Source of the DNA: Planococcus circulans
GTDB lineage: Bacteria > Bacillota > Bacilli > Bacillales_A > Planococcaceae
DNA length: 64,000 nucleotides
Direction: 5' to 3'
NCBI RefSeq assembly: GCF_020023385.1
Contig: NZ_JAIQCL010000004.1
Location: 186,001-250,000, forward strand
The notes under the pieces: model-generated
The model's input: the letters and a program-made list of their open reading frames with translations, nothing else
The model's database searches: none
Told to the model about the DNA's origin: nothing
Part shown: positions 23,578 through 32,198 of the stretch, piece by piece
Position numbering within the stretch: the stretch's first letter is position 1
Layout: each line of letters starts with the position of its first letter
Translations under genes and position numbers: made by a program

Positions 23578-25314
23578 TTATTCGTCTCCTGAGAAATCAG
23601 GATCTGTTTTCTTCAGCAATGCCTGAATAGCAGTAAGGATAATCCAAAGTGTAAAGACGAAAATGATCGCGCCGAAGATGAACAATAATGTACTCGGCTG
23701 GTCTGCATACCATGCCCATTGCAGGAACACCTGCTGGAACATCGCCCAAAGCGTCATGAACATCAGGAAAATCATCGGAATGATGGTGATCATGTAATTT
23801 CGCCCAAGCTTCCGCAGCCAGATGGAAATCAGCAGTAAACTGATGCCGGCAAGCAGCTGATTGGCTGTACCGAATAACGGCCAGAGCAGGTAACCACCTG
23901 AACCAAAGCCATTTGGCCCTTCAGGAAGAAGCACCAGTGCAGCACTTGCTCCAACAGCGATTGTTGTAGCTACATGTTTTTTCTCGAGAGATGGGATCTT
24001 ATACTCTACGCCCAATTCCGAAATGATGTAGCGCATCAAACGAACAGAAGTATCCAAAGTCGTGGCTGCAAATGATACGACAATAATCGAAACAATTGTT
24101 GAAGCAACTTCCGATGGAATCAGCAAGCCTTGCGCCAAATTGGTTGCCCCTTCGATAAAGGCACCTAAACCTGCTCCATTGGAAGCCTGAAAACTGCTGT
24201 AAGTTGCAAAGAATGATTCGCGGTCAGGGAATAGGGTGATAACGGCAATGATCGAAATCAAGGCCAAAACCCCTTCACCCACCGCTCCTAAATAACCGAC
24301 AAAACGAGCATCGGTTTCCTTATCCAGCTGCTTTGATGAAGTACCGGAAGAAACCAGTCCGTGGAAACCGGAGATGGCACCACAGGCAATCGTAATGAAT
24401 AACAATGGGAACCAGGAAATGTCGGCGTCCGGGTTGGTTGCAGGTGCCGTAATTTCAGGGTTGGTGAACAATAAGCCGAGATAGAGAATACCCAGACCAA
24501 CAATCAATTGATGTGAGTTGATGAAGTCACGCGGCTGAAGCAATTTCCAGACCGGTAAAGTTGAAGCGATGTAGACATAAACCATCAATACGATGATCCA
24601 GATAAAGAAGGCCGTTGAAATTGCCCCAAGGCCGAATAATCCGGCTCCGTCTTCTCCACCCATGTATTGAACCAGGTCAATTTGCATAAAGCTCACTTGG
24701 CTGGCAACTACAGCAGTTATGTACATGACGGCCAGAGCTAAAAGTGAAGGAATCAACATTTTCTTGTTCTTCTTGTAAACAGCATAACCAATCCAAATCG
24801 CTAACGGAATTTGGATAAATACCGGGATGACGCTGGCAGGATAAGAAATAAACAGATTGGCAATTACCCAGGCAAATACCGCATTGACCATCAGAACCAG
24901 AATCAGAATAATAAACAGGAACAGAATCTTCCCGCGCTGGCCGATCAAGCGATGCGCAAGCGTTCCGACAGATTGCCCTTTGTTCCGGACCGACAAGACC
25001 AATGTCCCGAAATCATGGACACCGGCAGCAAAAACGGTACCGAGCACTACCCACAAAACTGCCGGCAGCCAACCCCAATACACAGCAATCGCCGGCCCTA
25101 AAATCGGAGCAGCTCCAGCGACGGAAGTGAAATGATGTCCCCATAGTACGAATTTATTAGTCGGGACAAAATCCACACCGTCTTTAAAACGATGTGCTGG
25201 TGTTACGTAATTCGGATCGAGCCTAAAAATCTTTTCAGCTATAAATTTGGAATAAAAGCGATATCCCAGTATAAAAATAAAAATTCCAATGGCGGCCAAT
25301 GCAATTGCATTCAC
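23578..25314 (-). CDS. cstA: Carbon starvation protein CstA (peptide/pyruvate transporter family)
   Basis: A 578-residue polytopic membrane protein with about 16 spans. CstA landmarks are YRFYSKFIAEKIF, DGVDFVPTNKFVLWGHHF, the GAAPILGPAIAVYWGWLPA loop, HDFGTLVLSVR, SGFHGLVSSGTSSKQL and FGTANQLLAGISLL. Family members take up peptides or pyruvate under starvation. GTG at 25314 is chosen: AAGGGG lies 8 nt upstream and the protein then begins MNAIALAAIGIF at the first span; the longer frame to 25386 lacks a ribosome site. First gene of a same-strand cluster with the CC protein and ArsA-type ATPase. Confidence 0.94.
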   Translation of the reverse strand: MNAIALAAIGIFIFILGYRFYSKFIAEKIFRLDPNYVTPAHRFKDGVDFVPTNKFVLWGHHFTSVAGAAPILGPAIAVYWGWLPAVLWVVLGTVFAAGVHDFGTLVLSVRNKGQSVGTLAHRLIGQRGKILFLFIILILVLMVNAVFAWVIANLFISYPASVIPVFIQIPLAIWIGYAVYKKNKKMLIPSLLALAVMYITAVVASQVSFMQIDLVQYMGGEDGAGLFGLGAISTAFFIWIIVLMVYVYIASTLPVWKLLQPRDFINSHQLIVGLGILYLGLLFTNPEITAPATNPDADISWFPLLFITIACGAISGFHGLVSSGTSSKQLDKETDARFVGYLGAVGEGVLALISIIAVITLFPDRESFFATYSSFQASNGAGLGAFIEGATNLAQGLLIPSEVASTIVSIIVVSFAATTLDTSVRLMRYIISELGVEYKIPSLEKKHVATTIAVGASAALVLLPEGPNGFGSGGYLLWPLFGTANQLLAGISLLLISIWLRKLGRNYMITIIPMIFLMFMTLWAMFQQVFLQWAWYADQPSTLLFIFGAIIFVFTLWIILTAIQALLKKTDPDFSGDE

Positions 25315-25336
25315 AATCTCAACCCCTTTTCCTTTT

Positions 25337-25351
25337 TTGCAAGCGTTGCAA
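25337..25351. promoter_or_regulatory. Palindrome in the cstA leader
   Basis: TTGCAAGCGTTGCAA has perfect 6-bp arms around GCG, just before the cstA ribosome site. The right half fits a catabolite-responsive element but the left half has two mismatches and the spacing is one base short, so the binding protein is uncertain. Confidence 0.4.
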
Positions 25352-25422
25352 ATCGCCTGTATGTCAATCATAGAGGAGTGTCGCAATAATGTAAATGTTC
25401 CAAAAATTATTCATTTATCTCC

Positions 25423-25431
25423 ATTATATCA
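25423..25431 (-). promoter_or_regulatory. Extended -10 promoter candidate for cstA
   Basis: TGATATAAT on the minus strand gives an extended -10, about 110 nt before the GTG start. No good -35 is seen. Confidence 0.35.
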
Positions 25432-25515
25432 GGCCGGTATAATTGACTGCTGCGCCGCTTTCCCCAGTTAGAAAGGTTCACTTTTCCGCAAGGTCAACAG
25501 CCACATCTTTCCTTC

Positions 25516-26442
25516 TTATTTTCCTTTGGCTATCTGTTGTTCATATAACATCAGTTTTGTGTAAATGACTTCAAGAACAGGAACTGAGACTTTCATTTCT
25601 TTTGCTTTGCCCAGCAGGTATCCTTGTAAATGTTCGGCTTCTGTCGGCTGCCTTTTTTCGATATCCCGCTGCATGGAAGACTTCATTTTTGCATCCATAC
25701 TGTTGATCCGCTTCAGTTGCACGTCAACGATTCCTGACTGGATCGGCGCATCCATTTTCTCCATGATGGCTGCAAGCTCTTCCAAAAATGCCTGAATCGT
25801 GTGCTGCCCTGTTTCAAGATCCCGTATCGGTCCGATAGGCGTTTCCATCATTGAAGTGATTCCGGACATGGCCGTGATGAACAAATACTTATGCCACATC
25901 TCCTGATTGATGTTATCGCTCTTGAGAAATTCCGCTTTGGTTCCTGTAAAAGATTGTTCCAATTTCCTAATACGATCTGTCTTCCCCCCTGTCCGTTCTC
26001 CGTATACCAATTGATGGATGGGGCTTGTCTGAACGATTGTTCCGTCTTCCGCTAAAGTCGTTTCGACAAAGCATAGGCCGCCAATGACGCGTTCTTCTCC
26101 GAATGCTTCAATCAATGGCTGTAAATGTGCCATCCCATTCAATAGAGGGAGAATCATCGTTTCCGGACCGACAAACGGCTGTACGTCCTCTATCGCATTC
26201 GCAAGCTGATAGGATTTAGTGGAGATCAAAACGACATCAAACGGTGAACTCTGTTCTTCTTTGGTTATCAGCTTCGGTGATAATTGCAAATTGCCATGTT
26301 TGCTTTGAATTTTCAAACCAGTTTGCTGCAGCTTCTTTTTTCTGCCTTCCCTCACGAGAAATGTGACATCTTCCCCTTTTTCCAGTAGGCGGCCACCAAA
26401 GTAACCACCGATTGCCCCTGCACCCAAAACCAAAATCTTCAT
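25516..26442 (-). CDS. 2-dehydropantoate 2-reductase family protein (PanE/ApbA-like)
   Basis: A 308-residue NADPH-dependent ketoreductase fold. N-terminal Rossmann motif MKILVLGAGAIGGYFGGRL, the LPLLNGM and MWHKYLF blocks and the C-terminal helical domain with EAEHLQGYLLGKAKE, which holds the family's pocket residues. PanE makes pantoate for coenzyme A, but many bacteria have several paralogues acting on other 2-keto acids. Here the gene ends a lipid-metabolism operon and no panB/panC is nearby, so a different substrate is quite possible. AGAGGGG ribosome site. Confidence 0.87.
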   Translation of the reverse strand: MKILVLGAGAIGGYFGGRLLEKGEDVTFLVREGRKKKLQQTGLKIQSKHGNLQLSPKLITKEEQSSPFDVVLISTKSYQLANAIEDVQPFVGPETMILPLLNGMAHLQPLIEAFGEERVIGGLCFVETTLAEDGTIVQTSPIHQLVYGERTGGKTDRIRKLEQSFTGTKAEFLKSDNINQEMWHKYLFITAMSGITSMMETPIGPIRDLETGQHTIQAFLEELAAIMEKMDAPIQSGIVDVQLKRINSMDAKMKSSMQRDIEKRQPTEAEHLQGYLLGKAKEMKVSVPVLEVIYTKLMLYEQQIAKGK

Positions 26443-26457
26443 TTCCGCACCCCTCTT

Positions 26458-27441
26458 CTATACTTTTTCATAAAGCCAAATACCGTCCACCATTTCACGC
26501 GTGCATGCTTGTCTATGGCGTAGGTTTTCCAGATGTGCCAGTGTTTCTCCAACTGCAAACCGCATTTCATGGACAGTCAAAGGCCGCTGAAATAAATTTT
26601 CGCATGCTCCAAAAATACTCAGCGGCTTCTTGATGGTTTCAAGCGTTTCATCGAGCCGCTCATCGTGATGAGCCAAAAGTTCATCGATTCGCTGATTGGC
26701 ATCGTAAAATGGTTTTCCATGAGACGGAATAACAAATTCAGCATCCAATTTCCTGACCTTTTTTAAGGAATCAATATATGAAGCTAAAGGATCGGCATTT
26801 CCATGAAACCAATACGAAATATTAGGTGTGATTTTCAGCAGGATATGATCTGCAGAAAACAATGTTTTTTGCTCTTCATTGTAAAAACAAATCATGCCGT
26901 CCGAATGTCCAGGCGTAAAAATAACCCGGTATTCGAAACGGCCAATCTGGACAAGATCCCCTTCTGCCAAATATTCTCCAATTTGCGGCAACGGTGAAAC
27001 AAGCGGTTTGAATTCCTCTGTATTTTGTGTCATCTGCATCGATTGTTCTTCAGGAATTCCCGAAGTCCGGTAGTTACCGGGAATGCTTTCCAAAAAAGGA
27101 TCTGCCCATGCCGCCATTCCTGCTTGCGCATCTATTTCCGTCATCCAAACTTTCGCACCCGTCTTTTCCTGTAATCCGCCCACATAGCCAAAGTGGTCAG
27201 GATGATAATGAGTCACCAATAAGTCAGTGACTTTCTTGCCATCCAGCTTGCGTTCCCACAAGGCTCTCGTATTGTCATTGTTTAATCCAGCGTCGATGAC
27301 CATCCACCCTTGTTCACTTTCTGCCATAAAGCAATTGACATGATTTAACCGGAAAGGCAGCTCAATCCGAACCGCTTCCACTCCAAGCTTTTCCAGCATG
27401 GTGGCTGTTTCAGTGCCTTCATTCGACAAATGTTGGGTCAC
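26458..27441 (-). CDS. Metallo-beta-lactamase fold hydrolase
   Basis: A 327-residue soluble MBL-fold protein with the metal motif THYHPDHFGYVGG, a second ligand in FTPGHSDGM and the later IPSHG, plus an added C-terminal helical domain. This build is like that of thioesterase or glyoxalase II-type MBL proteins found with acyl-CoA dehydrogenases. The start is taken as GTG at 27441, which overlaps the upstream TGA (GTGA), implying coupling; an ATG 14 codons later has no better ribosome site. Part of the seven-gene acyl-CoA operon. Confidence 0.86.
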   Translation of the reverse strand: MTQHLSNEGTETATMLEKLGVEAVRIELPFRLNHVNCFMAESEQGWMVIDAGLNNDNTRALWERKLDGKKVTDLLVTHYHPDHFGYVGGLQEKTGAKVWMTEIDAQAGMAAWADPFLESIPGNYRTSGIPEEQSMQMTQNTEEFKPLVSPLPQIGEYLAEGDLVQIGRFEYRVIFTPGHSDGMICFYNEEQKTLFSADHILLKITPNISYWFHGNADPLASYIDSLKKVRKLDAEFVIPSHGKPFYDANQRIDELLAHHDERLDETLETIKKPLSIFGACENLFQRPLTVHEMRFAVGETLAHLENLRHRQACTREMVDGIWLYEKV

Positions 27442-28412
27442 GGCTTCAGCACCAGCTTCCCGATGGTTTTTCGTCCTTGCAGTGACCGATGTGCTTTAGC
27501 TGCTTCTGCAAGCGGATAAGTTCCGCCAATCGTCAAAATCAATTCTCCGCTCTTCATATAGGCTAATAATTCTGCGAAGCTCCGCTGGAACAACTCCGGA
27601 TAACGCATAATCTGAGGCAGGAAAAAACCGATGACTGACTGATTTTTACGCATTAACTGACCAGGATTGAAAGTGGCTTGTTCTCCACTGGCTGCTCCGA
27701 ATATGACAAGGCGGCCAAACGGGGCCAAACATTTTATCGTTTTATTGAACACTTCGCCACCGACCATTTCAAGCGCCAGGTCCACGCCTTTTCCGTCGGT
27801 GATGGCCTTCACTTTATCGACCCAGCCTTCTTCCGTGTAGTTCACCAAATGAGTCGCACCCATCTTTTGTGCATGAAACAGTTTTTCTTCCGTACTGGCC
27901 GTTGCAATAATTTTTCCGGCGCCGAAAATCTTGGCTAATTGCACGGCAATCGCCCCGACACCTCCTGCTGCGGCATGGATCAGTACGGTTTCCCCTTTTT
28001 CAAGACGGCCCATCGTCTTCAATATATGATAAGCACTCAATCCTTGCAGCGGCAGGGCAACAGCCTGGTCAAAATCGACGCCTTCCGGAACTTCCGTCAA
28101 GACACTTTGGTCGACCGCGGCATATTCCGCGTATCCTGCTGAGCCGATCAGCGCTACGACGCGGTCGCCCACTTTAAACTTCTCCACATTTTTACCGACT
28201 TCCACAATAACACCGGCCACTTCGGAACCTGGAATATAAGGCAGATCTGTCGGGACTACATATTTCCCTTCCCGTCTTGCCGTATCCGCGTAATTGATGC
28301 CAATCGCCTTTACTTCAATGATGGCTTCTGTGGCTGCCGGTTCCGGTTTTTCAGCTTCTACGAATTGCAGGACGTCAGGCCCGCCGTATTCTTCAAATTT
28401 TATAACTTTCAT
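27438..28412 (-). CDS. NADPH:quinone oxidoreductase-like MDR enzyme
   Basis: A 324-residue medium-chain dehydrogenase/reductase of the quinone-oxidoreductase type. Starts MKVIKFEEYGGPDVLQ, has YIPGSEVAGVIVEVG, the NADPH-binding VLIHAAAGGVGAIAVQLAK (about residues 143-161) and ends TIGKLVLKP. No zinc-binding Cys residues. In this operon it may act as an enoyl reductase or quinone reductase in fatty-acid or branched acid breakdown. GGGGG stands 9 nt before the ATG; it lies 12 nt after the acyl-CoA dehydrogenase stop. Confidence 0.9.
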   Translation of the reverse strand: MKVIKFEEYGGPDVLQFVEAEKPEPAATEAIIEVKAIGINYADTARREGKYVVPTDLPYIPGSEVAGVIVEVGKNVEKFKVGDRVVALIGSAGYAEYAAVDQSVLTEVPEGVDFDQAVALPLQGLSAYHILKTMGRLEKGETVLIHAAAGGVGAIAVQLAKIFGAGKIIATASTEEKLFHAQKMGATHLVNYTEEGWVDKVKAITDGKGVDLALEMVGGEVFNKTIKCLAPFGRLVIFGAASGEQATFNPGQLMRKNQSVIGFFLPQIMRYPELFQRSFAELLAYMKSGELILTIGGTYPLAEAAKAHRSLQGRKTIGKLVLKP

Positions 28413-28424
28413 CAGTGAATCCCC

Positions 28425-30182
28425 CTAATAGATGTATTGTTCCGCATTCAATAGATTTTTTGCAATTTGCCGTTTTACTTTGTCTATGCTGCCGCGCTGC
28501 AGCCGGCTCAATTCGTCTGTTACAGCTGCGGTATTGCGTCCCAGCTGGTTTTCAGCAGAAGCCGCCTGCATCGTTTTGCGGGCAGCCATCTCCACTTCCA
28601 ACAATGTATCGCCCGTCAACGCCTGCGCCATCAGCACTTTCTGCGCGTGTTCACCTGTTTCGATGGCTTTCGACGTTCTCATCACTGCAGATTCCAAAGC
28701 ATACAAAGCGATGGCGATATCCGCCAATGCCATCAATATTTCCTGCTCTTCACCCAGTCCATTGCCATATGTTTCATAGGCAACACCGGTGCAGAACAGG
28801 AAAATCCGGCGAACCGCCTGTACGGCTTCTATTTCCCGGGAAATAGGCGAGTCGTCCATAGCCGCAGGAGACTTCATTTCTTCGATTGCCGTTGCTGCCA
28901 ACTGCGGTAATGGGAGCTTTCCTTTAGCCGCCTGCTTCAGCAGGTTTCCAGGAATCAGCAATCGGTTCACTTCATTTGTCCCTTCAAAAATCCGGTTGAT
29001 CCGTGAATCCCGGTACATTTGCTCTACTTTGTACTCCTTGATAAAGCCGTAGCCCCCATGCAATTGAAGTGCTTCGTCCGCTACAAAGTCGAGCGTTTCC
29101 GAACCATGTACTTTGCAGACTGCGCATTCGACCGCGTATTCCATCAACTGTTTGGCGATCAGTCCTTGGTCTTCCGATTCATAAAGGCCCCCCAGTGCAT
29201 CCTCTAAGTATCCGGCAGTCCGGTATTGCAGTGATTCAGAAGCATAGATGCGGAGCGCCATATCAGCTAATTTTTCCTGGGTTGCCGTAAATTCAGCAAT
29301 CGTTTTGCCGAATTGGCGGCGCTCACTGGTGTATTTCAGTGCCAGCTCCAGCCCATATTTTGCCGCACCCATGCAAGCGGATCCTAAATTATAGCGACCC
29401 AAATTCAAGACATTCAACGCGATGACGTGGCCCTTCCCGATTTCACCAAGCAAGTTTTCCACCGGTACTTGGCAGTCTTCAAAAATGACCGAACGCGTCG
29501 AAGAACCTTTAATGCCCATCTTCTGTTCCTCAGGTCCAAGCGACAGGCCGGGATGACCTTTTTCTACAATAAAAGCCGTGAAGGCTGTGCCATCCACTTT
29601 TGCGTAAACGATGAACGTATCGGAAAAAGCTGCATTGGTGATGAACATCTTCGTTCCATTCAACAGGTAATGAGTACCTGCTTCATTGAGCTTGGCTGTT
29701 GTTTTCGCAGAAAGCGCATCGGATCCCGCCCCCGGTTCTGTCAGGCAGTAAGCTCCGATAAATTCGCCTGAAGCCAGCTTCGGCAAATACTTCTCTTTTT
29801 GCTCTCGCGTTCCGAAATAAGTGATCGGCAACGTCGCAATGCATGTATGGTTGGAATGTGCCACGCCATAGCCTCCAGCTGAACCAAGCGACTCCCCGAC
29901 CAGCCCTTTGCTGATTTTGTCCAGGCCAAGGCCACCATATGCCTCCGGAATACTATGGCCAAGCAATCCTAAATCTCCCGCTTTTTCCATAAGCTCTTTG
30001 ACCAAACCGAAATTTTGGCTTTCAATGTCTTCGTTGTTCGGCCGCACTTCCTTCTCGAGAAAGCGCTTGGCTGTTTTGGCGATTAAGCGATGTTCATCGG
30101 TAAAATCTTCCGGTATGAAAAAACACTCGGACGGTTGGTACAGAAAAGCCGCCCCTTTATATCCTGAGATTTTAGTTTCCAT
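28425..30182 (-). CDS. Acyl-CoA dehydrogenase, long form (585 aa)
   Basis: FAD enzyme that introduces the alpha-beta double bond in acyl-CoA. Conserved blocks are AYCLTEPGAGSDALS, LNGTKMFITNAAFSDTFIVYAK, RRQFGKTIAEFTATQEKLADM, LHGGYGFIKEYKVEQMYRD and the catalytic-base motif RIFEGTNEVNRLL. The extra C-terminal ~170 residues make it resemble VLCAD/ACAD9-type and FadE-like enzymes rather than the 380-residue class. GGAGG lies 9 nt before the ATG, which overlaps the end of the thioesterase gene by 11 bases. Central gene of the proposed degradation operon. Confidence 0.94.
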   Translation of the reverse strand: METKISGYKGAAFLYQPSECFFIPEDFTDEHRLIAKTAKRFLEKEVRPNNEDIESQNFGLVKELMEKAGDLGLLGHSIPEAYGGLGLDKISKGLVGESLGSAGGYGVAHSNHTCIATLPITYFGTREQKEKYLPKLASGEFIGAYCLTEPGAGSDALSAKTTAKLNEAGTHYLLNGTKMFITNAAFSDTFIVYAKVDGTAFTAFIVEKGHPGLSLGPEEQKMGIKGSSTRSVIFEDCQVPVENLLGEIGKGHVIALNVLNLGRYNLGSACMGAAKYGLELALKYTSERRQFGKTIAEFTATQEKLADMALRIYASESLQYRTAGYLEDALGGLYESEDQGLIAKQLMEYAVECAVCKVHGSETLDFVADEALQLHGGYGFIKEYKVEQMYRDSRINRIFEGTNEVNRLLIPGNLLKQAAKGKLPLPQLAATAIEEMKSPAAMDDSPISREIEAVQAVRRIFLFCTGVAYETYGNGLGEEQEILMALADIAIALYALESAVMRTSKAIETGEHAQKVLMAQALTGDTLLEVEMAARKTMQAASAENQLGRNTAAVTDELSRLQRGSIDKVKRQIAKNLLNAEQYIY

Positions 30183-30594
30183 GGGGACTTGCCTCCTTCA
30201 GTAGATGCTTTTCAAGCAGCTGGCGGTTGGCTTCCGGTAGAACTTCGCTTTTTTGGGTTTTAAAGTTGAAATGAACCGCACTTGCTTGCCCTTTTGCAAC
30301 CAGTTCCCCACTTTCAGCATCTTTGATCTCATGTACCACCTGAAAACTTGAGTTGCCGATTCTGCTGACTGCCGTTTGGACGACTAATTTTTGATTGTAA
30401 TAACCTTGGCTGACAAAATCGCAGGAAGCTGAAGCAAGAATGATTTTCCAGTTATTGATGTCGCGCCCAAAGCCCAAATCTGCGAAAAATTCTGTCCTTG
30501 CTTCTTCCAGATAAATAAAATAGCTGATATTGCTGATATGACCCAATGCGTCTGTTTCACTAAAACGCACTTTTACTGGGATTTCATGTACCAT
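30172..30594 (-). CDS. Acyl-CoA thioesterase, 4-hydroxybenzoyl-CoA thioesterase (hot-dog) type
   Basis: A 140-residue hot-dog fold protein with the motif VRFSETDALGHISNISYFIYLEEART, in which the Asp (TDALGH) is the catalytic residue of the 4HBT class. It should hydrolyse acyl-CoA, perhaps to relieve CoA trapping or to release product. Good ribosome site (GGAGG 8 nt before ATG). Lies between the TetR gene and the acyl-CoA dehydrogenase gene, whose start it overlaps. Confidence 0.9.
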   Translation of the reverse strand: MVHEIPVKVRFSETDALGHISNISYFIYLEEARTEFFADLGFGRDINNWKIILASASCDFVSQGYYNQKLVVQTAVSRIGNSSFQVVHEIKDAESGELVAKGQASAVHFNFKTQKSEVLPEANRQLLEKHLLKEASPHGN

Positions 30595-30615
30595 TACCCT
30601 TTCCTCCTCTGCCCA

Positions 30616-31173
30616 TTAAACGATGCCGTTCAAAATCAAATCGCTGTATACGGCTGCCAGCCGATCAGCTGAAATTCCTCCAGTTGGATTAAACCATTGG
30701 TAACTCCAGTTAGTGACGCCTAAAATAGCGAAAGTGATGATATCCGGTTCCAGTCCTTGCCGAAATTCGTTTTGAGCCATCCCATCGCTTATGATTCCCT
30801 CCAAGTTTTTCCGGAATTTTTCACGCTTCCCCTTAACTTCCAATGCGTTGTCTTCGCAAAGATGACGCATTTCCCTGAAGAACACTTTGCCGCTCGGACC
30901 GTGATTCGCGATATCGGTAATCAATAACGCGATGAGTTGCGTAACTTTTTCACGATTGCTGAGTTGCTTTTGCCTGATCTTTTCCTGACGTTCCAGCAAA
31001 TCATCGATATACCCCAAATGTATATCCATCAGCAGCTGTTCCTTACTGGTGAAGTAATAGTAGAAAGTCCCTTTCGTTACACCTATGGCTTCGACAATAT
31101 CCTGTATGGATGTTTCACTGAAACCTTTTTCCTCAAACAGGAGAATGCTTTTCTGTTTGATGTTCTCTTTCAT
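30616..31173 (-). CDS. TetR family regulator (FadR/AcrR-like)
   Basis: A 185-residue repressor with the TetR helix-turn-helix: KQKSILLFEEKGFSETSIQDIVEAIGVTKGTFYYYFTSKEQLL. The C-terminal domain is a separate ligand-binding bundle. In Bacilli TetR proteins of this kind (FadR) respond to long-chain acyl-CoA; the operon content here supports the same, but it is inference. ATG at 31173 is preferred since GGGG is 7 nt upstream; an earlier ATG at 31179 is too near. The likely operator is the 18-bp palindrome at 32011-32028 before the first gene. Confidence 0.9.
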   Translation of the reverse strand: MKENIKQKSILLFEEKGFSETSIQDIVEAIGVTKGTFYYYFTSKEQLLMDIHLGYIDDLLERQEKIRQKQLSNREKVTQLIALLITDIANHGPSGKVFFREMRHLCEDNALEVKGKREKFRKNLEGIISDGMAQNEFRQGLEPDIITFAILGVTNWSYQWFNPTGGISADRLAAVYSDLILNGIV

Positions 31174-31204
31174 GGTCATTCCCCGCCATTCGTTTTCCCA
31201 TAAT

Positions 31205-31978
31205 CTACAGAGCGTGCATGCCGCCATCAACGACAACGACATCCCCAGTTATATAATCAGAAGCTTTCGAAGCCAGGAACAAAGCCGTCCCTTTCAAATC
31301 CTCTTCTGTGCCAAAGCGGTTCAAAGGTGTTTGGGCAAGCAAGCCTTCCTGCCCTTGTTCCATTACAACTTTCGACATTTTGGTCGGAAAGAACCCCGGG
31401 GCAATGGCATTGACGTTAATATTATGCTGCCCCCATTTGGCTGCCAGATCTTTCGTAAAAGTGATGACCGCACCTTTGCTGGTGTTGTAGCCGATGGTGT
31501 CCATCAACGTCGGGTCAATTCCCCCAAGTCCGGCAACCGAAGAAATATTGATGATTTTCCCACTCTTTTGTTCGATCATCGCTTTTCCTACTTCGCGGCT
31601 CATCAGGAATGTTCCCGTTACATTGACGTCCATGACCTTTTTCCATGCATCTAGCGGCATATCGACAACTGGCGCTCCCCATGTGGCACCGGAATTATTG
31701 ACCAGAATATCGATAGAGCCGAATTTTTCAAGCGTTTTTTGAACGACCATCTCTACATCATCGGGATTGGTGACATCGCAAGCCAGTGCCAGTGTTCCGA
31801 CACCCATCCCCTCCAACTTAGCGGCTGTTTCCTGGCAAGCTTCCACCTTCCGCGAACATAAGACGACGTTTGCCCCCGCCTCTGCAAAAGCTTCCGCCAT
31901 CATGGCCCCGAGACCACGGCCTCCACCAGTTATAATTGCTGTCTTGCCATCCAGTTTGAATAAGTCCATTACGTTCAT
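31205..31978 (-). CDS. SDR family oxidoreductase (3-oxoacyl reductase-like)
   Basis: A 257-residue short-chain dehydrogenase. Motifs are TGGGRGLGAMMAEAFAEAG for the cofactor, NNSGATWG, catalytic Ser in INISSVAG, and YNTSKGAVITFTKDLA for the Tyr-x-x-x-Lys pair. It ends in DYITGDVVVVDGGMHAL, the usual SDR tail. As first gene of the acyl-CoA operon it may serve as a 3-hydroxyacyl dehydrogenase. GGGGGATGGAAG gives a ribosome site; the palindromic operator lies about 35 bp before the start. Confidence 0.93.
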   Translation of the reverse strand: MNVMDLFKLDGKTAIITGGGRGLGAMMAEAFAEAGANVVLCSRKVEACQETAAKLEGMGVGTLALACDVTNPDDVEMVVQKTLEKFGSIDILVNNSGATWGAPVVDMPLDAWKKVMDVNVTGTFLMSREVGKAMIEQKSGKIINISSVAGLGGIDPTLMDTIGYNTSKGAVITFTKDLAAKWGQHNINVNAIAPGFFPTKMSKVVMEQGQEGLLAQTPLNRFGTEEDLKGTALFLASKASDYITGDVVVVDGGMHAL

Positions 31979-32010
31979 CTTCCATCCCCCTGACTGATGA
32001 TAGTCGCTCC

Positions 32011-32028
32011 ATACTAACTAGTTAGTAT
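32011..32028. promoter_or_regulatory. Perfect 18-bp palindrome, candidate TetR operator
   Basis: ATACTAACTAGTTAGTAT is an exact inverted repeat 33 bp before the SDR start. A possible promoter (TTGAAA at 32058-32063 and TATTCT at 32033-32038 on the minus strand, 19-nt spacer) is directly upstream. It is the obvious site for the TetR regulator coded two genes on. Confidence 0.7.
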
Positions 32029-32095
32029 GTTCAGAATACTTAAATTTATGGTACCGTTTTCAAACATGGAATGCAAGGAACGTTTAATATAATAG

Positions 32096-32142
32096 AAACA
32101 GGCGGACCCATTCCCTTACGCAATCGATCAGCCTGCCTGTTT
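32096..32142 (-). terminator. Inverted repeat after the threonine dehydratase-like gene
   Basis: AAACAGGC (32096-32103) and GCCTGTTT (32135-32142) form an 8-bp stem with a long loop. The T run is on the plus strand, so as a minus-strand terminator it is imperfect. Confidence 0.35.
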
Positions 32143-32198
32143 TTTTTCAACATCGCTATCCTTCTGTCGGCTTTAATACTTGACGGCCATCTGCGCAA

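Noticed and set aside
25337..25351. True cre (CcpA) site before cstA
   Set aside because: One base short and two mismatches in one half; reported only as a palindrome.
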